DNA of 64,000 nucleotides. Source: Aeromicrobium terrae (lineage in GTDB: Bacteria > Actinomycetota > Actinomycetes > Propionibacteriales > Nocardioidaceae). This document shows positions 1 through 8,306 of the stretch, piece after piece (positions within the stretch are counted from its first letter, which is position 1; every line of letters starts with the position of its first letter). Location of the stretch: NCBI RefSeq assembly GCF_008039565.1, contig NZ_VDUX01000002.1:434001-498000 (forward strand), written 5' to 3'. The notes beneath the pieces were generated by a model, which saw only the letters and a list, made by a program, of their open reading frames with translations, ran no database searches and was not told the DNA's origin. The position numbers and the translations under genes were made by a program.

Positions 1-610
1 GGCGGCTGACGAGCCGGAACAGGCCGATGAAGATGACCGACGTCAGCACGAAACCGGCCACGCGGGCGACCCAGCCGTACGCCGGCTCGACGGTGTCGCC
101 CAGGGCGTCCGGATTGGCCAGCAGCGACGTGGCGACGGCCAGCGCCAGGATCCCGAGACCCGCGATCGCCAGGAACACCAGGCTCTTGACCCGCTGGAGC
201 ACGGCGTTGGTGCGGCTGTTCCGCGGGACCGCCCAGGTGATGTTGGCCGCGTTCTGCGCCGCCTGACCCAGGCCGAGCGCGCCGTAGACGGCCGCGATCG
301 CACCGACGACGATCGCCGTCGTGCTGCCGCGCAGCCCGCCCGGCCGGCCGAGCTGGTCGCCGACGATCGGGAACTGGCTCAGCGCGGAGTCGAGCAGCCG
401 GTCGCGCAGGTCGGGGTCGTCCTGCAGGAAGAAGCCGAGGATCGACGTGGAGATGAGCAGCAGCGGGAAGATCGCGATGAATGCGTAGAACGTGATGATC
501 GCCGCGAGGTACGGTCCCTGGTCGTCGAAGTACTTGTAGATCACGGCGAGCGGAAAACCGACCACCGGGTGCCGCCGTTGAAAGGCGTCGGCGCGCTCGA
601 CGACGTTCAC
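1..610 (-). CDS. YihY/BrkB-family membrane protein (partial, C-terminus outside window)
   Basis: Integral membrane protein of the YihY/BrkB family (once misnamed RNase BN); its molecular function is not established. About 203 N-terminal residues are present before the window edge. A hydrophobic segment at residues 35-60 carries the family-like stretch TFYAFIAIFPLLL, and further hydrophobic segments follow near residues 100-120, 145-165 and 185-200. The GTG at 610 is chosen because it lies 7 bases after the stop of the methyltransferase gene, so the two are probably co-transcribed. Family members normally have about 300 residues with six membrane segments. Confidence 0.85.
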   Translation of the reverse strand, partial: MNVVERADAFQRRHPVVGFPLAVIYKYFDDQGPYLAAIITFYAFIAIFPLLLISTSILGFFLQDDPDLRDRLLDSALSQFPIVGDQLGRPGGLRGSTTAIVVGAIAAVYGALGLGQAAQNAANITWAVPRNSRTNAVLQRVKSLVFLAIAGLGILALAVATSLLANPDALGDTVEPAYGWVARVAGFVLTSVIFIGLFRLVSR

Positions 611-617
611 GGACGGG

Positions 618-1619
618 TCAGGCCGGCTTCTCGAGGACGCAGAGGAAGAAGTCTCGCTCCAGGTCCGTGCGCGGGATGCGGCCCAGGATGTCGTGGAAGC
701 GCTGGTAGAACTCCTCGTCCCACTCGCACGTCTGGAACTGGACCTTGCGGAGCCGGAACCCGACGTCGTGGATGTAGCGCTCGTAGTGGTTCCAGGTCAG
801 CTTGTTGACCCACCACGACCCTTCCGGCTCCCGCCCGTTCTTGCGGTCCCACTCGTTGATCACGTCGTCGCTGAAGAGGTGGTGGGGCCACGGGAAGTAG
901 ATGTCGCGGTAGCGGTGAGAGGCGCGCGGCCCGGCCCACAGGTTGGCGCGCAGCCACTGCAGGCCACCCGGCTTGAGGATCTTGTAGGTCTCCTCCAGCA
1001 GCTTGTGCGGATGGACCACGTGCTCCCAGACGGTGTACGAGATGATCCGGTCGAACGTGTTCTCCTCGTAGATGTTCTTCTCCGTCAGGTCCGCCTCGGC
1101 GAAGTGGACCCGCTCCCCCTCCAGCTGGGACCAGGACTCCTGCGCGGTGATGTCGACGCCGTACGCGTCGGACCCCAGGTTGTGGGCGATGGACCAGGTC
1201 TCGTAGCCGCCACCACACCCCACCTCGAGCACGGTCTGGTTGCTCAGGTCGACCATGTTGTGGGCCCAGCGAACCCGCCGCTGCGCGTCGGCCGCCAGCG
1301 CCTCCTCGGAGAACTCTCGCGGCGCGGCCACCAGGGGCTTGTCGCGGTACTCCTCGTTGAGCTGCTCCAGCAGCTCCAGGTCGTAGCTGCGCGGCCGGAC
1401 CCGGTCGGTCAGGTCGACGTGGCCCGGCGTGGGTGCCACGGGCGGGTGGATCCACGGGTCGTCGGGAGAGAGCGTGTTCTCCACCGGCGGGAGCGGCGGG
1501 CCAGGGACGGTGCCGTAGGGCTTGCGACGGGGAGCGGGACGCGGCGGCTCGGGCGCGAGTCGACGGCCTCGAACGAGCCGGCGAGCGATCCTCCTGATGA
1601 GCTGACCTCCTCTGTCCAT
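618..1619 (-). CDS. class I SAM-dependent methyltransferase
   Basis: A 333-residue cytoplasmic methyltransferase. Residues 131-138 are the SAM-binding motif I (LEVGCGGG), followed by the acidic motif II region (YGVDITA) and the 'LKPGG' motif typical of Methyltransf_11-type proteins. The first 45 residues are arginine- and proline-rich and look disordered. The substrate cannot be read from the sequence; small molecule, lipid or glycan are all possible. The ATG is preceded at 6 bases by TAGGAT, suggesting a leaderless transcript. The YihY-family gene follows after 7 bases. Confidence 0.85.
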   Translation of the reverse strand: MDRGGQLIRRIARRLVRGRRLAPEPPRPAPRRKPYGTVPGPPLPPVENTLSPDDPWIHPPVAPTPGHVDLTDRVRPRSYDLELLEQLNEEYRDKPLVAAPREFSEEALAADAQRRVRWAHNMVDLSNQTVLEVGCGGGYETWSIAHNLGSDAYGVDITAQESWSQLEGERVHFAEADLTEKNIYEENTFDRIISYTVWEHVVHPHKLLEETYKILKPGGLQWLRANLWAGPRASHRYRDIYFPWPHHLFSDDVINEWDRKNGREPEGSWWVNKLTWNHYERYIHDVGFRLRKVQFQTCEWDEEFYQRFHDILGRIPRTDLERDFFLCVLEKPA

Positions 1620-1625
1620 CCGGCG

Positions 1626-1631
1626 ATCCTA
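1626..1631 (-). promoter_or_regulatory. -10 element of leaderless methyltransferase promoter
   Basis: TAGGAT lies exactly 6 bases upstream of the ATG at 1619, the spacing expected when transcription starts at the start codon. Confidence 0.45.
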
Positions 1632-1632
1632 G

Positions 1633-3228
1633 CTAGTCGAAGTCGGGGAGCTCGCGCTTCATGACCTTTCCCGTGGGATTGCGGGGCAGCTCGTCGAGGA
1701 ACTTCGTCTTGCGCGGCACGGCGAACCGGGCGACGTGCTCCTTGGCGTACGCGACGATGTCGTCGTGCTCGAGCGAGGCACCGTTCTTGACGACCACGTA
1801 CGCCGCGAGCGCCTGGCCCCAGTCCTTGTCGTCGATGCCGGTGACGACGACGTCGGCGATGTCCTCGTGCTTGATGAGGGCGTCCTCGAGCTCGCGCGGG
1901 AAGACGTTCTCGCCGCCGGAGACGATCATGTCGTCGTCGCGGCCGGAGACGAACAGGCGGCCGTCCTCGTCGAAGTGCCCGAGGTCGCCGGTGCTCATCA
2001 GGTCCTCGGCGAACTCCTTGGTGTTGCCGTCGGTGTACCCGCCGAACGGCATGTCGTTGGCGACGTAGATGGTGCCGGTCTCGCCCTGCGGCACCTCCTT
2101 GCCGTCCTTGAGGATGCGCACGGTGGTGTGCCACGGCGGGCGGCCGGCGGTGCCGGGCGCCTCGCGCAGGTCCTTCGGCGACGCGACGGTGACCCAGCCG
2201 GTCTCCGTGGCCCCGTAGAAGTTGTAGACCGAGTCGGTGAACGTGTCCATGTACTGCGTGGCGAGCTCGCCGGCGAGGGCCGAGCCGCTGACCGCCGTGA
2301 TGCGCAGGCTGGAGACGTCGGTCTTCTTCACCAGCTCGGGGTCGGCGTCGACGAGGCGCTGCATCATCAGCGGCACGACGACGAGGGCCTCGGCCTGGTG
2401 CTCCTCGATGTCCTGCAGCACCTGCTCGGGCTTGAAGCGCCGGCGCAGGACGTACGTGGGCGCCGTGGAGAGACCGAAGCCGAAGTTGATGAGGCCCCAG
2501 GAGTGGAACAGCGGCGCCGCGAGCACCATCGTGCGGTTGCCGCGGTACGGGATGGCGCCGAAGAACGCGACGAGTGGATCGAGGCCCTCGGGCTCCTCGC
2601 GCTTCGCGCCCTTGGGCAGGCCGGTGGTGCCGGAGGTGAAGATGACGACCGATCCGCGCCGCGACGGCTTGGGCGGCTGCTTCGTGGACTGGCCCTTCGA
2701 GATCTCGGCCAGGGTGGGGACGTCCTGGTCGCCGTCGGACCAGGCGAGCAGCAGCTGGTCGCGGTCGACCTTCTCGGCGACCTTGAGGAACTCCTCGTCG
2801 AGGATGATGAACTTCGCGCCCTCGCGGGTGGCGAGCTCGGTCAGCTGGGACCCGCTCGCCATCGTGTTGAGCAGCAGGACGCGGGCGCCGACCTGCATGA
2901 TCGCGACCATCGCCGTCACGATGTAGCGGTGGTTGCGCGCGAGCAGCGCGATCGAGTCGCCCGGCTCGACGCCGCGCTCCTTGAGCGCGTGCGACAGCTG
3001 GTTGACCTCGTCGCGGAGCTCGGCCCAGGTGAGCTCACCGAGGTCGTCGACGATGGCCTTCTGCTTCGGGAAGCGCGCCGCAGCCGCGGCGACGGCCGCC
3101 GGGAACCCGGGGCCCCACTTGACCAGCTGGTAGCCGGCGTACGCGATCCGGTGCGGGAGCTGGGGAGCGATCAGGCCGATGCGGCGGAAGACCTTGAGGC
3201 GGTAGGCGGCGTCCAACACGCCCGTCAC
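1633..3228 (-). CDS. AMP-binding acyl-CoA synthetase (FadD-like)
   Basis: A 531-residue member of the ANL adenylating superfamily, which activates a carboxylic acid with ATP and transfers it to CoA. The phosphate-binding motif TSGTTGLPKG is at about residues 198-207, the adenine-binding YGATETG at about 338, the hinge motif near GRDDDMIVSGGEN, and the catalytic lysine motif PTGKVMKREL close to the C-terminus. The N-terminal extension (residues 1-45) resembles FadD2/FadD12-type synthetases of actinobacteria, so a fatty acid is the likely substrate, though chain length is unknown. Start is GTG. The methyltransferase start lies 13 bases beyond its stop. Confidence 0.9.
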   Translation of the reverse strand: MTGVLDAAYRLKVFRRIGLIAPQLPHRIAYAGYQLVKWGPGFPAAVAAAAARFPKQKAIVDDLGELTWAELRDEVNQLSHALKERGVEPGDSIALLARNHRYIVTAMVAIMQVGARVLLLNTMASGSQLTELATREGAKFIILDEEFLKVAEKVDRDQLLLAWSDGDQDVPTLAEISKGQSTKQPPKPSRRGSVVIFTSGTTGLPKGAKREEPEGLDPLVAFFGAIPYRGNRTMVLAAPLFHSWGLINFGFGLSTAPTYVLRRRFKPEQVLQDIEEHQAEALVVVPLMMQRLVDADPELVKKTDVSSLRITAVSGSALAGELATQYMDTFTDSVYNFYGATETGWVTVASPKDLREAPGTAGRPPWHTTVRILKDGKEVPQGETGTIYVANDMPFGGYTDGNTKEFAEDLMSTGDLGHFDEDGRLFVSGRDDDMIVSGGENVFPRELEDALIKHEDIADVVVTGIDDKDWGQALAAYVVVKNGASLEHDDIVAYAKEHVARFAVPRKTKFLDELPRNPTGKVMKRELPDFD

Positions 3229-3264
3229 TGTAACAGCGGGTGACGGGACGTTCTCGTCGAGATT

Positions 3265-4074
3265 TCAGGCGTCCCGGCGCAGGAACAAATAGCTCCCGAC
3301 AGCCAGCAGCAGGGCGACGAAGGTGCCCATCACGAGACCGCCGCCGACCGGGCCGAACGGCACGACGCCGAAGATCTCGAGCAGGTCCTCCAGTGACCGG
3401 CGCGTGTACATCTGGCCGCCGGAGTCGTACGGCAGGTACTTGATCAGCCAGACGCCGCCGCCCTTGCCGGTGGGGTCGTCGGAGGCGGCGTGGATGGCGA
3501 GGATGACGGACTTGATGATGCCCTCGAGGATCGTCGGCACCAGGAGCAGCAGCGCGACGGCGGCGGTCTGGTTGCGGGTGATCGTGGCGTAGGCGAGGCC
3601 GGACAGCGAGAACAGGACCGCGAAGATCGTCGTGCCGGAGGAGATGGCGAGGACCTCGCCCCAGCCCGGCAGCTCGATGGAGAAGATCGTGGCGCTGAGC
3701 AGCGCGATCAGCACGCAGGCCAGGGCACAGGCCGCCGAGACGGCCACGATGAGCAGCACCTTCGCCGCGAGGACGGCCCACCGCTGCGGCACGGCGGTCA
3801 ACGTCGCGCGGATCATCCCGTGCCGGTACTCGTGGCCCATCGAGAAGACGCCCATCAGGCCGATCACGTAGGCGATGAACAGCGGCGCGAAACCGGTGGA
3901 CGCACCGATGGTGACCAGGATGGCGAAGCTGTCGGTGCCGCCGGCGTCGTCGCCCGCGAGCGCGCCGATGAGGAAGGACATCGCCAGCTGGAAGCCGAGC
4001 GCGATGCCGATGATCCAGTACGTGGAGCGGATGGTGCGCAGGCGGACCCACTCGTAGCGCAGGGCGTCCATCAT
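3265..4074 (-). CDS. ABC transporter permease (ABC-2 type)
   Basis: A 269-residue membrane subunit with about six hydrophobic segments (for example residues 18-40, 52-75, 105-130, 145-170, 180-200 and 245-262). It overlaps the stop of the upstream ATPase gene by 4 bases (ATGA), so the two are translationally coupled and form one exporter. The fold and the GHEYRHGMIRATL motif near residue 80 are typical of the ABC-2 permeases of bacitracin-type or unknown-substrate exporters in actinobacteria. The substrate is unknown. Confidence 0.88.
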   Translation of the reverse strand: MMDALRYEWVRLRTIRSTYWIIGIALGFQLAMSFLIGALAGDDAGGTDSFAILVTIGASTGFAPLFIAYVIGLMGVFSMGHEYRHGMIRATLTAVPQRWAVLAAKVLLIVAVSAACALACVLIALLSATIFSIELPGWGEVLAISSGTTIFAVLFSLSGLAYATITRNQTAAVALLLLVPTILEGIIKSVILAIHAASDDPTGKGGGVWLIKYLPYDSGGQMYTRRSLEDLLEIFGVVPFGPVGGGLVMGTFVALLLAVGSYLFLRRDA

Positions 4075-4985
4075 GACTGGTCACCCCCGCGGAACTCCTC
4101 GTCCAGCCCGGTGGCAGCGAGGAACGCCTCCTCCAGCGACGCCTGGCGGGTGGTGAGCTGGTGCAGGCGCGCGCCGGACTCGTGCGCCGCGTCGCCGATC
4201 GCCGCGGCGTCGAGCCCCGAGACCGTGGTGGCGTCACCGGGACCGGCGACGAGCGTCGCGCCACGGGACTCGAGCTCCGGCCCGAGCGTGGCCATGTCGG
4301 GCGACACGACCTCGACGGTGCCCAACCCGCTGGAGGTGACGAAGTCGGCGACGGCGCCGTTGGCGAGCAGCTTGCCGCGGCCGATGACGACGAGCTCGTC
4401 GGCCAGGACGGCCATCTCCTGCAGCAGGTGGCTGGAGACGAAGACCGAGCGGCCTTCACCGGCGAGGTGCTTGAGGAGCTGCCGCAGCCAGGTGATGCCC
4501 TGCGGGTCGAGACCGTTGCTGGGCTCGTCGAGCAGCAGGGTGTGCGGGTCACCCAGCAGCGCCGCGGCGATGCCGAGGCGCTGTCCCATCCCGAGGCTGA
4601 ACTTGCGCGGTCTGCCGCGCGCGACGGACTCCAGGCCGACGAGGCGGATGACCTCGTCGACCCGCTGCGTCGAGACGTCGTTGGCGGCGGCCAGCATCCG
4701 GAGGTGGTCGCGTGCCCGGCGCGTGGGGTGGAACGGCTTGGCCTCCAGGAGCGCGCCCACGTGCCGCATCGGGTGACGCAGCTCGCCGAACGTCCTGCCG
4801 TCGAACGTCGTGGTGCCCTGGCCGGCGTCGAGGCTGAGCATCAGCCGCATGGTCGTGGACTTGCCCGACCCGTTGGGCCCCAGGAACCCCGTGACGCTGC
4901 CCGGCTTGACCGTGAAGGAGAGGTCGTCGACCGCGCGCTTGGAGCCATAGGACTTGCCGAGCCCCCGCGCCTCGATCAGTGCCAT
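4071..4985 (-). CDS. ABC transporter ATP-binding protein (exporter type)
   Basis: A 304-residue ATPase. Walker A GPNGSGKST is at about residues 36-44, the Q-loop at the end of the first third, the signature in the degenerate form SLGMGQR, Walker B LLLDEPSNGLDP at about residues 150-161, and the H-loop histidine in SSHLL. The region after residue 220 is the short C-terminal extension usual for ABC-2 drug/peptide exporters. It pairs with the permease that overlaps its 3' end. No regulator or peptide precursor lies next to the pair. Confidence 0.9.
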   Translation of the reverse strand: MALIEARGLGKSYGSKRAVDDLSFTVKPGSVTGFLGPNGSGKSTTMRLMLSLDAGQGTTTFDGRTFGELRHPMRHVGALLEAKPFHPTRRARDHLRMLAAANDVSTQRVDEVIRLVGLESVARGRPRKFSLGMGQRLGIAAALLGDPHTLLLDEPSNGLDPQGITWLRQLLKHLAGEGRSVFVSSHLLQEMAVLADELVVIGRGKLLANGAVADFVTSSGLGTVEVVSPDMATLGPELESRGATLVAGPGDATTVSGLDAAAIGDAAHESGARLHQLTTRQASLEEAFLAATGLDEEFRGGDQS

Positions 4986-5004
4986 GCCGGCAAGCCTGCC
5001 ATGC

Positions 5005-6189
5005 TCAGGCCAGCACCCCGACGGGGTCCGCGAGCAGGGCCTCGAACGCGAGCTCGGCCGCGCCGAGCAGGACCGAGTTCTGGCCCAGTCCGGGCGTGCA
5101 GATCTTCACCATCCGGCCGGGGGCCTGCATCGCCGCGTCGTGCATCTCGCGCACGATGTCGGCGCCCACCAGCCTGTGCAGCGAGGCCAGGAAGCCGCCG
5201 AGCACGACGACCTGGGGGTTCAGCATGTTGACGATCGTCGCGAGCCCGCGGCCGACGTCGGCCGCGATGGCGTCCAGGGCGCCCGCGTCGTCGACGTAGG
5301 CGTCGAGCACCGCCCCCAAGGTGGCCACGCTGTCGGCCGGCGCGCCGATCGCGCGCGCGATCGCGTCGGCGCCGATCTTCGTCTCCCAACACCCGCGGTT
5401 GCCGCAGTGGCAGGTCAGGCCCTCGGGGTCGACGGCCATGTGGCCGACCTCCCCGGCGAACCCGCCGGCGCCGCCCAAGGGTGCGCCGCCGCTGATCACG
5501 CCGGCGCCGATGCCGACGTCACCGGAGATGTAGACGAGGTGGTCGACCCCGAGCCCCGCGCCGCGGAAGTGCTCCGCCCGGGCACCGAGGTCGGCGTCGT
5601 TGCCGAGGGCGATCGGGACGTCGCGGCCGATCCGGTCGGCGACGACCTGGGCGAACCCGACGTCGTGCCATCCCAGGTTGGGCGCGAACTGCACGATGCC
5701 CTCGGTGCGCCGGACGACGCCCGGGACGCTGACGCCGATGCCGACCAGCGGACCCCCGGGCCGCTGGTGCGTCTCCTCGACCAGCTCGGCGATCACGTCG
5801 CCGACGTCGCGCGGGTCGGGCGAGACCGGCAGCTGGCGTTGCGCCCGCTCGAGCACGCGGCCGCCGAGACCCACCCGGCCGACGACGACGCGGTCGACGC
5901 CGACGTCGATCGCGATCACGTCGGGGCCGCCCTCCACGACCTCGATCCCCGCCGACGGCCGCCCGGCCCGGGGCGCGGTCGCGACCGGGTCGGCGTGCCG
6001 GAGGACTCCCAAGGCCTCCAGCTCCGACGCGAGGTCGGCGATCGTGCTCCGGTTGAGCGCCATCGTCGTGGTCAGGTGCGCCCGGGACGTGCGCCCGACC
6101 TGGTGCACGGAGCGCAGCATCGTGGCCAGGTTGTGCCGCCGCACGGCCTCCTGGTTCGTGCCGGTGCCCGCGCGGGTGGAGACCGGCAT
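5005..6189 (-). CDS. ROK-family transcriptional regulator, last gene of the xyl transport operon
   Basis: A 394-residue XylR/NagC-type repressor: winged helix-turn-helix at about residues 20-75 (SRAHLTTTMALNRSTIADL), then a ROK sugar-binding domain with GIGVSVPG, the EVGHM motif and the zinc motif CHCGNRGC near residue 260. It starts 2 bases after the xylH stop, so it is the promoter-distal gene of xylF-xylG-xylH-ROK. ROK repressors bind a sugar that relieves repression; xylose is inferred from the neighbours. A second ROK gene lies at 9516-10694, so which of the two controls which promoter is open. Confidence 0.9.
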   Translation of the reverse strand: MPVSTRAGTGTNQEAVRRHNLATMLRSVHQVGRTSRAHLTTTMALNRSTIADLASELEALGVLRHADPVATAPRAGRPSAGIEVVEGGPDVIAIDVGVDRVVVGRVGLGGRVLERAQRQLPVSPDPRDVGDVIAELVEETHQRPGGPLVGIGVSVPGVVRRTEGIVQFAPNLGWHDVGFAQVVADRIGRDVPIALGNDADLGARAEHFRGAGLGVDHLVYISGDVGIGAGVISGGAPLGGAGGFAGEVGHMAVDPEGLTCHCGNRGCWETKIGADAIARAIGAPADSVATLGAVLDAYVDDAGALDAIAADVGRGLATIVNMLNPQVVVLGGFLASLHRLVGADIVREMHDAAMQAPGRMVKICTPGLGQNSVLLGAAELAFEALLADPVGVLA

Positions 6190-6191
6190 GA

Positions 6192-7466
6192 TCAGCCCAC
6201 GCCGGCCGCGGACCGACGACGCCGCGACACCGCGTCGACGCCGGCGGCGAGGAGCAGCACCCCTCCAGTCACCACGAAGTTGATCCAGCTGGCCTGGTTC
6301 AGCAGGCCGAGGCCGTTGGCGATGGTCGCGATGACGACGCCGCCGATGACGGCGTCGCTCGGCTTGCCCTTGCCGCCGAAGAGGCTGGTGCCGCCGATGA
6401 CGGCCGCCCCGACGGCGTACAGCAGGGTGTTGCCGCCGCCGGAGGAGGCCGAGACCTTGCCGGCGTAGGACGACGCGATGATGCCGCTGACGGCCGCCAT
6501 CGAGGTGCAGATCACGAACACCGACACCCGGATCCGGTCGACGTTGATGCCGGCGCGTCGGGCCGCCTCGCGGTTGCCACCGACGGCGTAGACGTGACGG
6601 CCGTAGCGGGTGCGGTTGAAGACGAAGGTCCAGAACACGAGCAGCACCGCCACGAGCGGCAGCACGTAGGGAATGCCCTCGATCGGGAAGTTGGGGTTGC
6701 GGCTGCGGTTCACGTTGAGCACTGCCGTGACGGTGATCGCGATCGCCGCGATGCCCGCGATCTTGATGAGCACGACGCTCAGCGGCGCGTGCTGGAGTCC
6801 GCGGCTGACCTGGATCCGGTGACGGCGCAGCGAGACCGCGGCGTACCCGATCGACAGCACGACGGCCAGGATCCAGCCGGCCGCGACCGACATGTTGTCG
6901 ATCGTGATGCCGCGGATCACGTCGTCGGCCACGCGGACGGAGCCGCCCTCACCGATCATCTTGAGGATGACGCCCTGCAGCCCGAGGAAGAACGCGAGCG
7001 TCACGACGAACGAGGGGATGCCCAGCTTCGCCACGAACAGGCCGATGACGAAGCCCATGACGGCGCCGGCGAGCACACCGGCCGCGACCGCGACGGCCCA
7101 GTTGAGGTCGTGGTCCACGATCGCGAGGGCGGTGATCGCCGCCGACAGACCGCCCGCGACGCCCGCGGAGAGGTCGATGTCGCCCAGCAGCAGGACGGGC
7201 ACGAGACCCATCGCGAGCACGCAGATGGCGCCCGCCTGCGTGATCAGGTTGGCGAGGTTCAGGGCGATGAGGAATCGGTCGCTGGCGATGCTGAACACCA
7301 CGAACAGGACCGCGAGGCCGAGGACGGCGGGCAGCGAGCCCATGTCGCCGCCGCGGATGCGGTTGCGGTACGCCTGGACGGCCTCACCCAGGCCGGCGGC
7401 CTGGTGCGCGTCGATGGCGAAGTCGGAGTCCGCGAGCTCGGGCTCGGGAGCGGATGTCTGCGTCAT
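6192..7466 (-). CDS. xylH: xylose-type sugar ABC transporter permease
   Basis: A 424-residue BPD_transp_2 family permease with about ten membrane segments, including the family motifs GDIDLSAG near residue 93 and GGTSLFGGKG near residue 365. It forms the channel for a sugar delivered by XylF, energised by XylG. The ATG at 7466 overlaps the xylG stop by 4 bases (ATGA), implying translational coupling. The length fits XylH, which is longer than RbsC-type permeases. Confidence 0.92.
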   Translation of the reverse strand: MTQTSAPEPELADSDFAIDAHQAAGLGEAVQAYRNRIRGGDMGSLPAVLGLAVLFVVFSIASDRFLIALNLANLITQAGAICVLAMGLVPVLLLGDIDLSAGVAGGLSAAITALAIVDHDLNWAVAVAAGVLAGAVMGFVIGLFVAKLGIPSFVVTLAFFLGLQGVILKMIGEGGSVRVADDVIRGITIDNMSVAAGWILAVVLSIGYAAVSLRRHRIQVSRGLQHAPLSVVLIKIAGIAAIAITVTAVLNVNRSRNPNFPIEGIPYVLPLVAVLLVFWTFVFNRTRYGRHVYAVGGNREAARRAGINVDRIRVSVFVICTSMAAVSGIIASSYAGKVSASSGGGNTLLYAVGAAVIGGTSLFGGKGKPSDAVIGGVVIATIANGLGLLNQASWINFVVTGGVLLLAAGVDAVSRRRRSAAGVG

Positions 7467-8236
7467 GCGATGGCCCCTGAGGAGGTGATGCCGAGGTCCC
7501 CGGAGCGTCCGGCGGTGATGAGCTCGACGACCTGGCTGTGGGTGACGTCCTTCGCGGCGACGTCGGCCGCGACGCGTCCGAGGTACAGCGCGGTGATGCG
7601 GTCGGCGACCTCGAGGACGTCGTTCATGTTGTGCGAGATGAGGACGACGCCGAGACCTTGGTCGGCCAGGCGTCGGACCAGGTCGAGGACCTGGCGGGTC
7701 TGGGCGACGCCGAGCGCCGCCGTGGGCTCGTCCAGCAGGACGACCTTGGAGTTCCAGAGGACCGACTTGGCGATCGCGACCGTCTGGCGCTGACCGCCGG
7801 ACAGGCTGGCGACGCTCTGCCGGACCGACTTCACGGTGCGCACGGACAGCGACGCGAGCGTCTCGCGGGCCCGCGCCTCCATCGACGCCTCGTCGAGGAT
7901 GAAGCCGTTGCGCTTCTCGCGGCCCAGGAACATGTTCTGGACGATGTCGAGGTTGTCGCAGAGGGCGAGGTCCTGGTAGACGACCTCGATGCCCAGGTCG
8001 GACGCGTCCTTCGGGTTGGACACGTGGACCGGGCGGCCCTCGAAGAAGCTCTCGCCGGAGTCGGCGCCGTAGATGCCGGCGACGACCTTCACCAGCGTCG
8101 ACTTGCCGGCACCGTTGTCGCCGACCAGTGCGGTGACCTGGCCCGGCCACACCGCGAAGTCGACGTCGTGCAGCACGTGCACCGCGCCGAAGCTCTTGTT
8201 GATGCCGCGCAGCTCGAGCAGCGGGGTCTCGCTCAT
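7463..8236 (-). CDS. xylG: sugar ABC transporter ATP-binding protein (single NBD)
   Basis: A 257-residue ATPase with Walker A GDNGAGKST (about residues 37-45), signature LSGGQRQ, Walker B VVLLDEPTAALG and the H-loop in LISHNM. E. coli XylG contains two fused ATPase domains; this one has a single domain, as is common in actinobacterial and FrcA-type systems, so it should work as a homodimer. The ATG at 8236 is preceded by a good ribosome-binding site (GAAGGGA). A perfect 16-bp hairpin separates it from xylF upstream. Confidence 0.9.
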   Translation of the reverse strand: MSETPLLELRGINKSFGAVHVLHDVDFAVWPGQVTALVGDNGAGKSTLVKVVAGIYGADSGESFFEGRPVHVSNPKDASDLGIEVVYQDLALCDNLDIVQNMFLGREKRNGFILDEASMEARARETLASLSVRTVKSVRQSVASLSGGQRQTVAIAKSVLWNSKVVLLDEPTAALGVAQTRQVLDLVRRLADQGLGVVLISHNMNDVLEVADRITALYLGRVAADVAAKDVTHSQVVELITAGRSGDLGITSSGAIA

Positions 8237-8264
8237 GCTCGTCCCTTCATGTCGGACGACCAGG

Positions 8265-8300
8265 GCTCGGTGGCGGTCCCCCGAGGGACCGCCACCGAGC
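8265..8300 (-). terminator. intercistronic hairpin between xylF and xylG
   Basis: Two perfectly complementary 16-base arms (8265-8280 and 8285-8300) with a CCGA loop start 6 bases after the xylF stop. No U-tract follows on the minus strand, so it is more likely a transcript-stabilising or partial-termination element that gives more binding protein than ATPase/permease. Full termination here would silence xylG and xylH. Confidence 0.75.
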
Positions 8301-8306
8301 ATCCGG

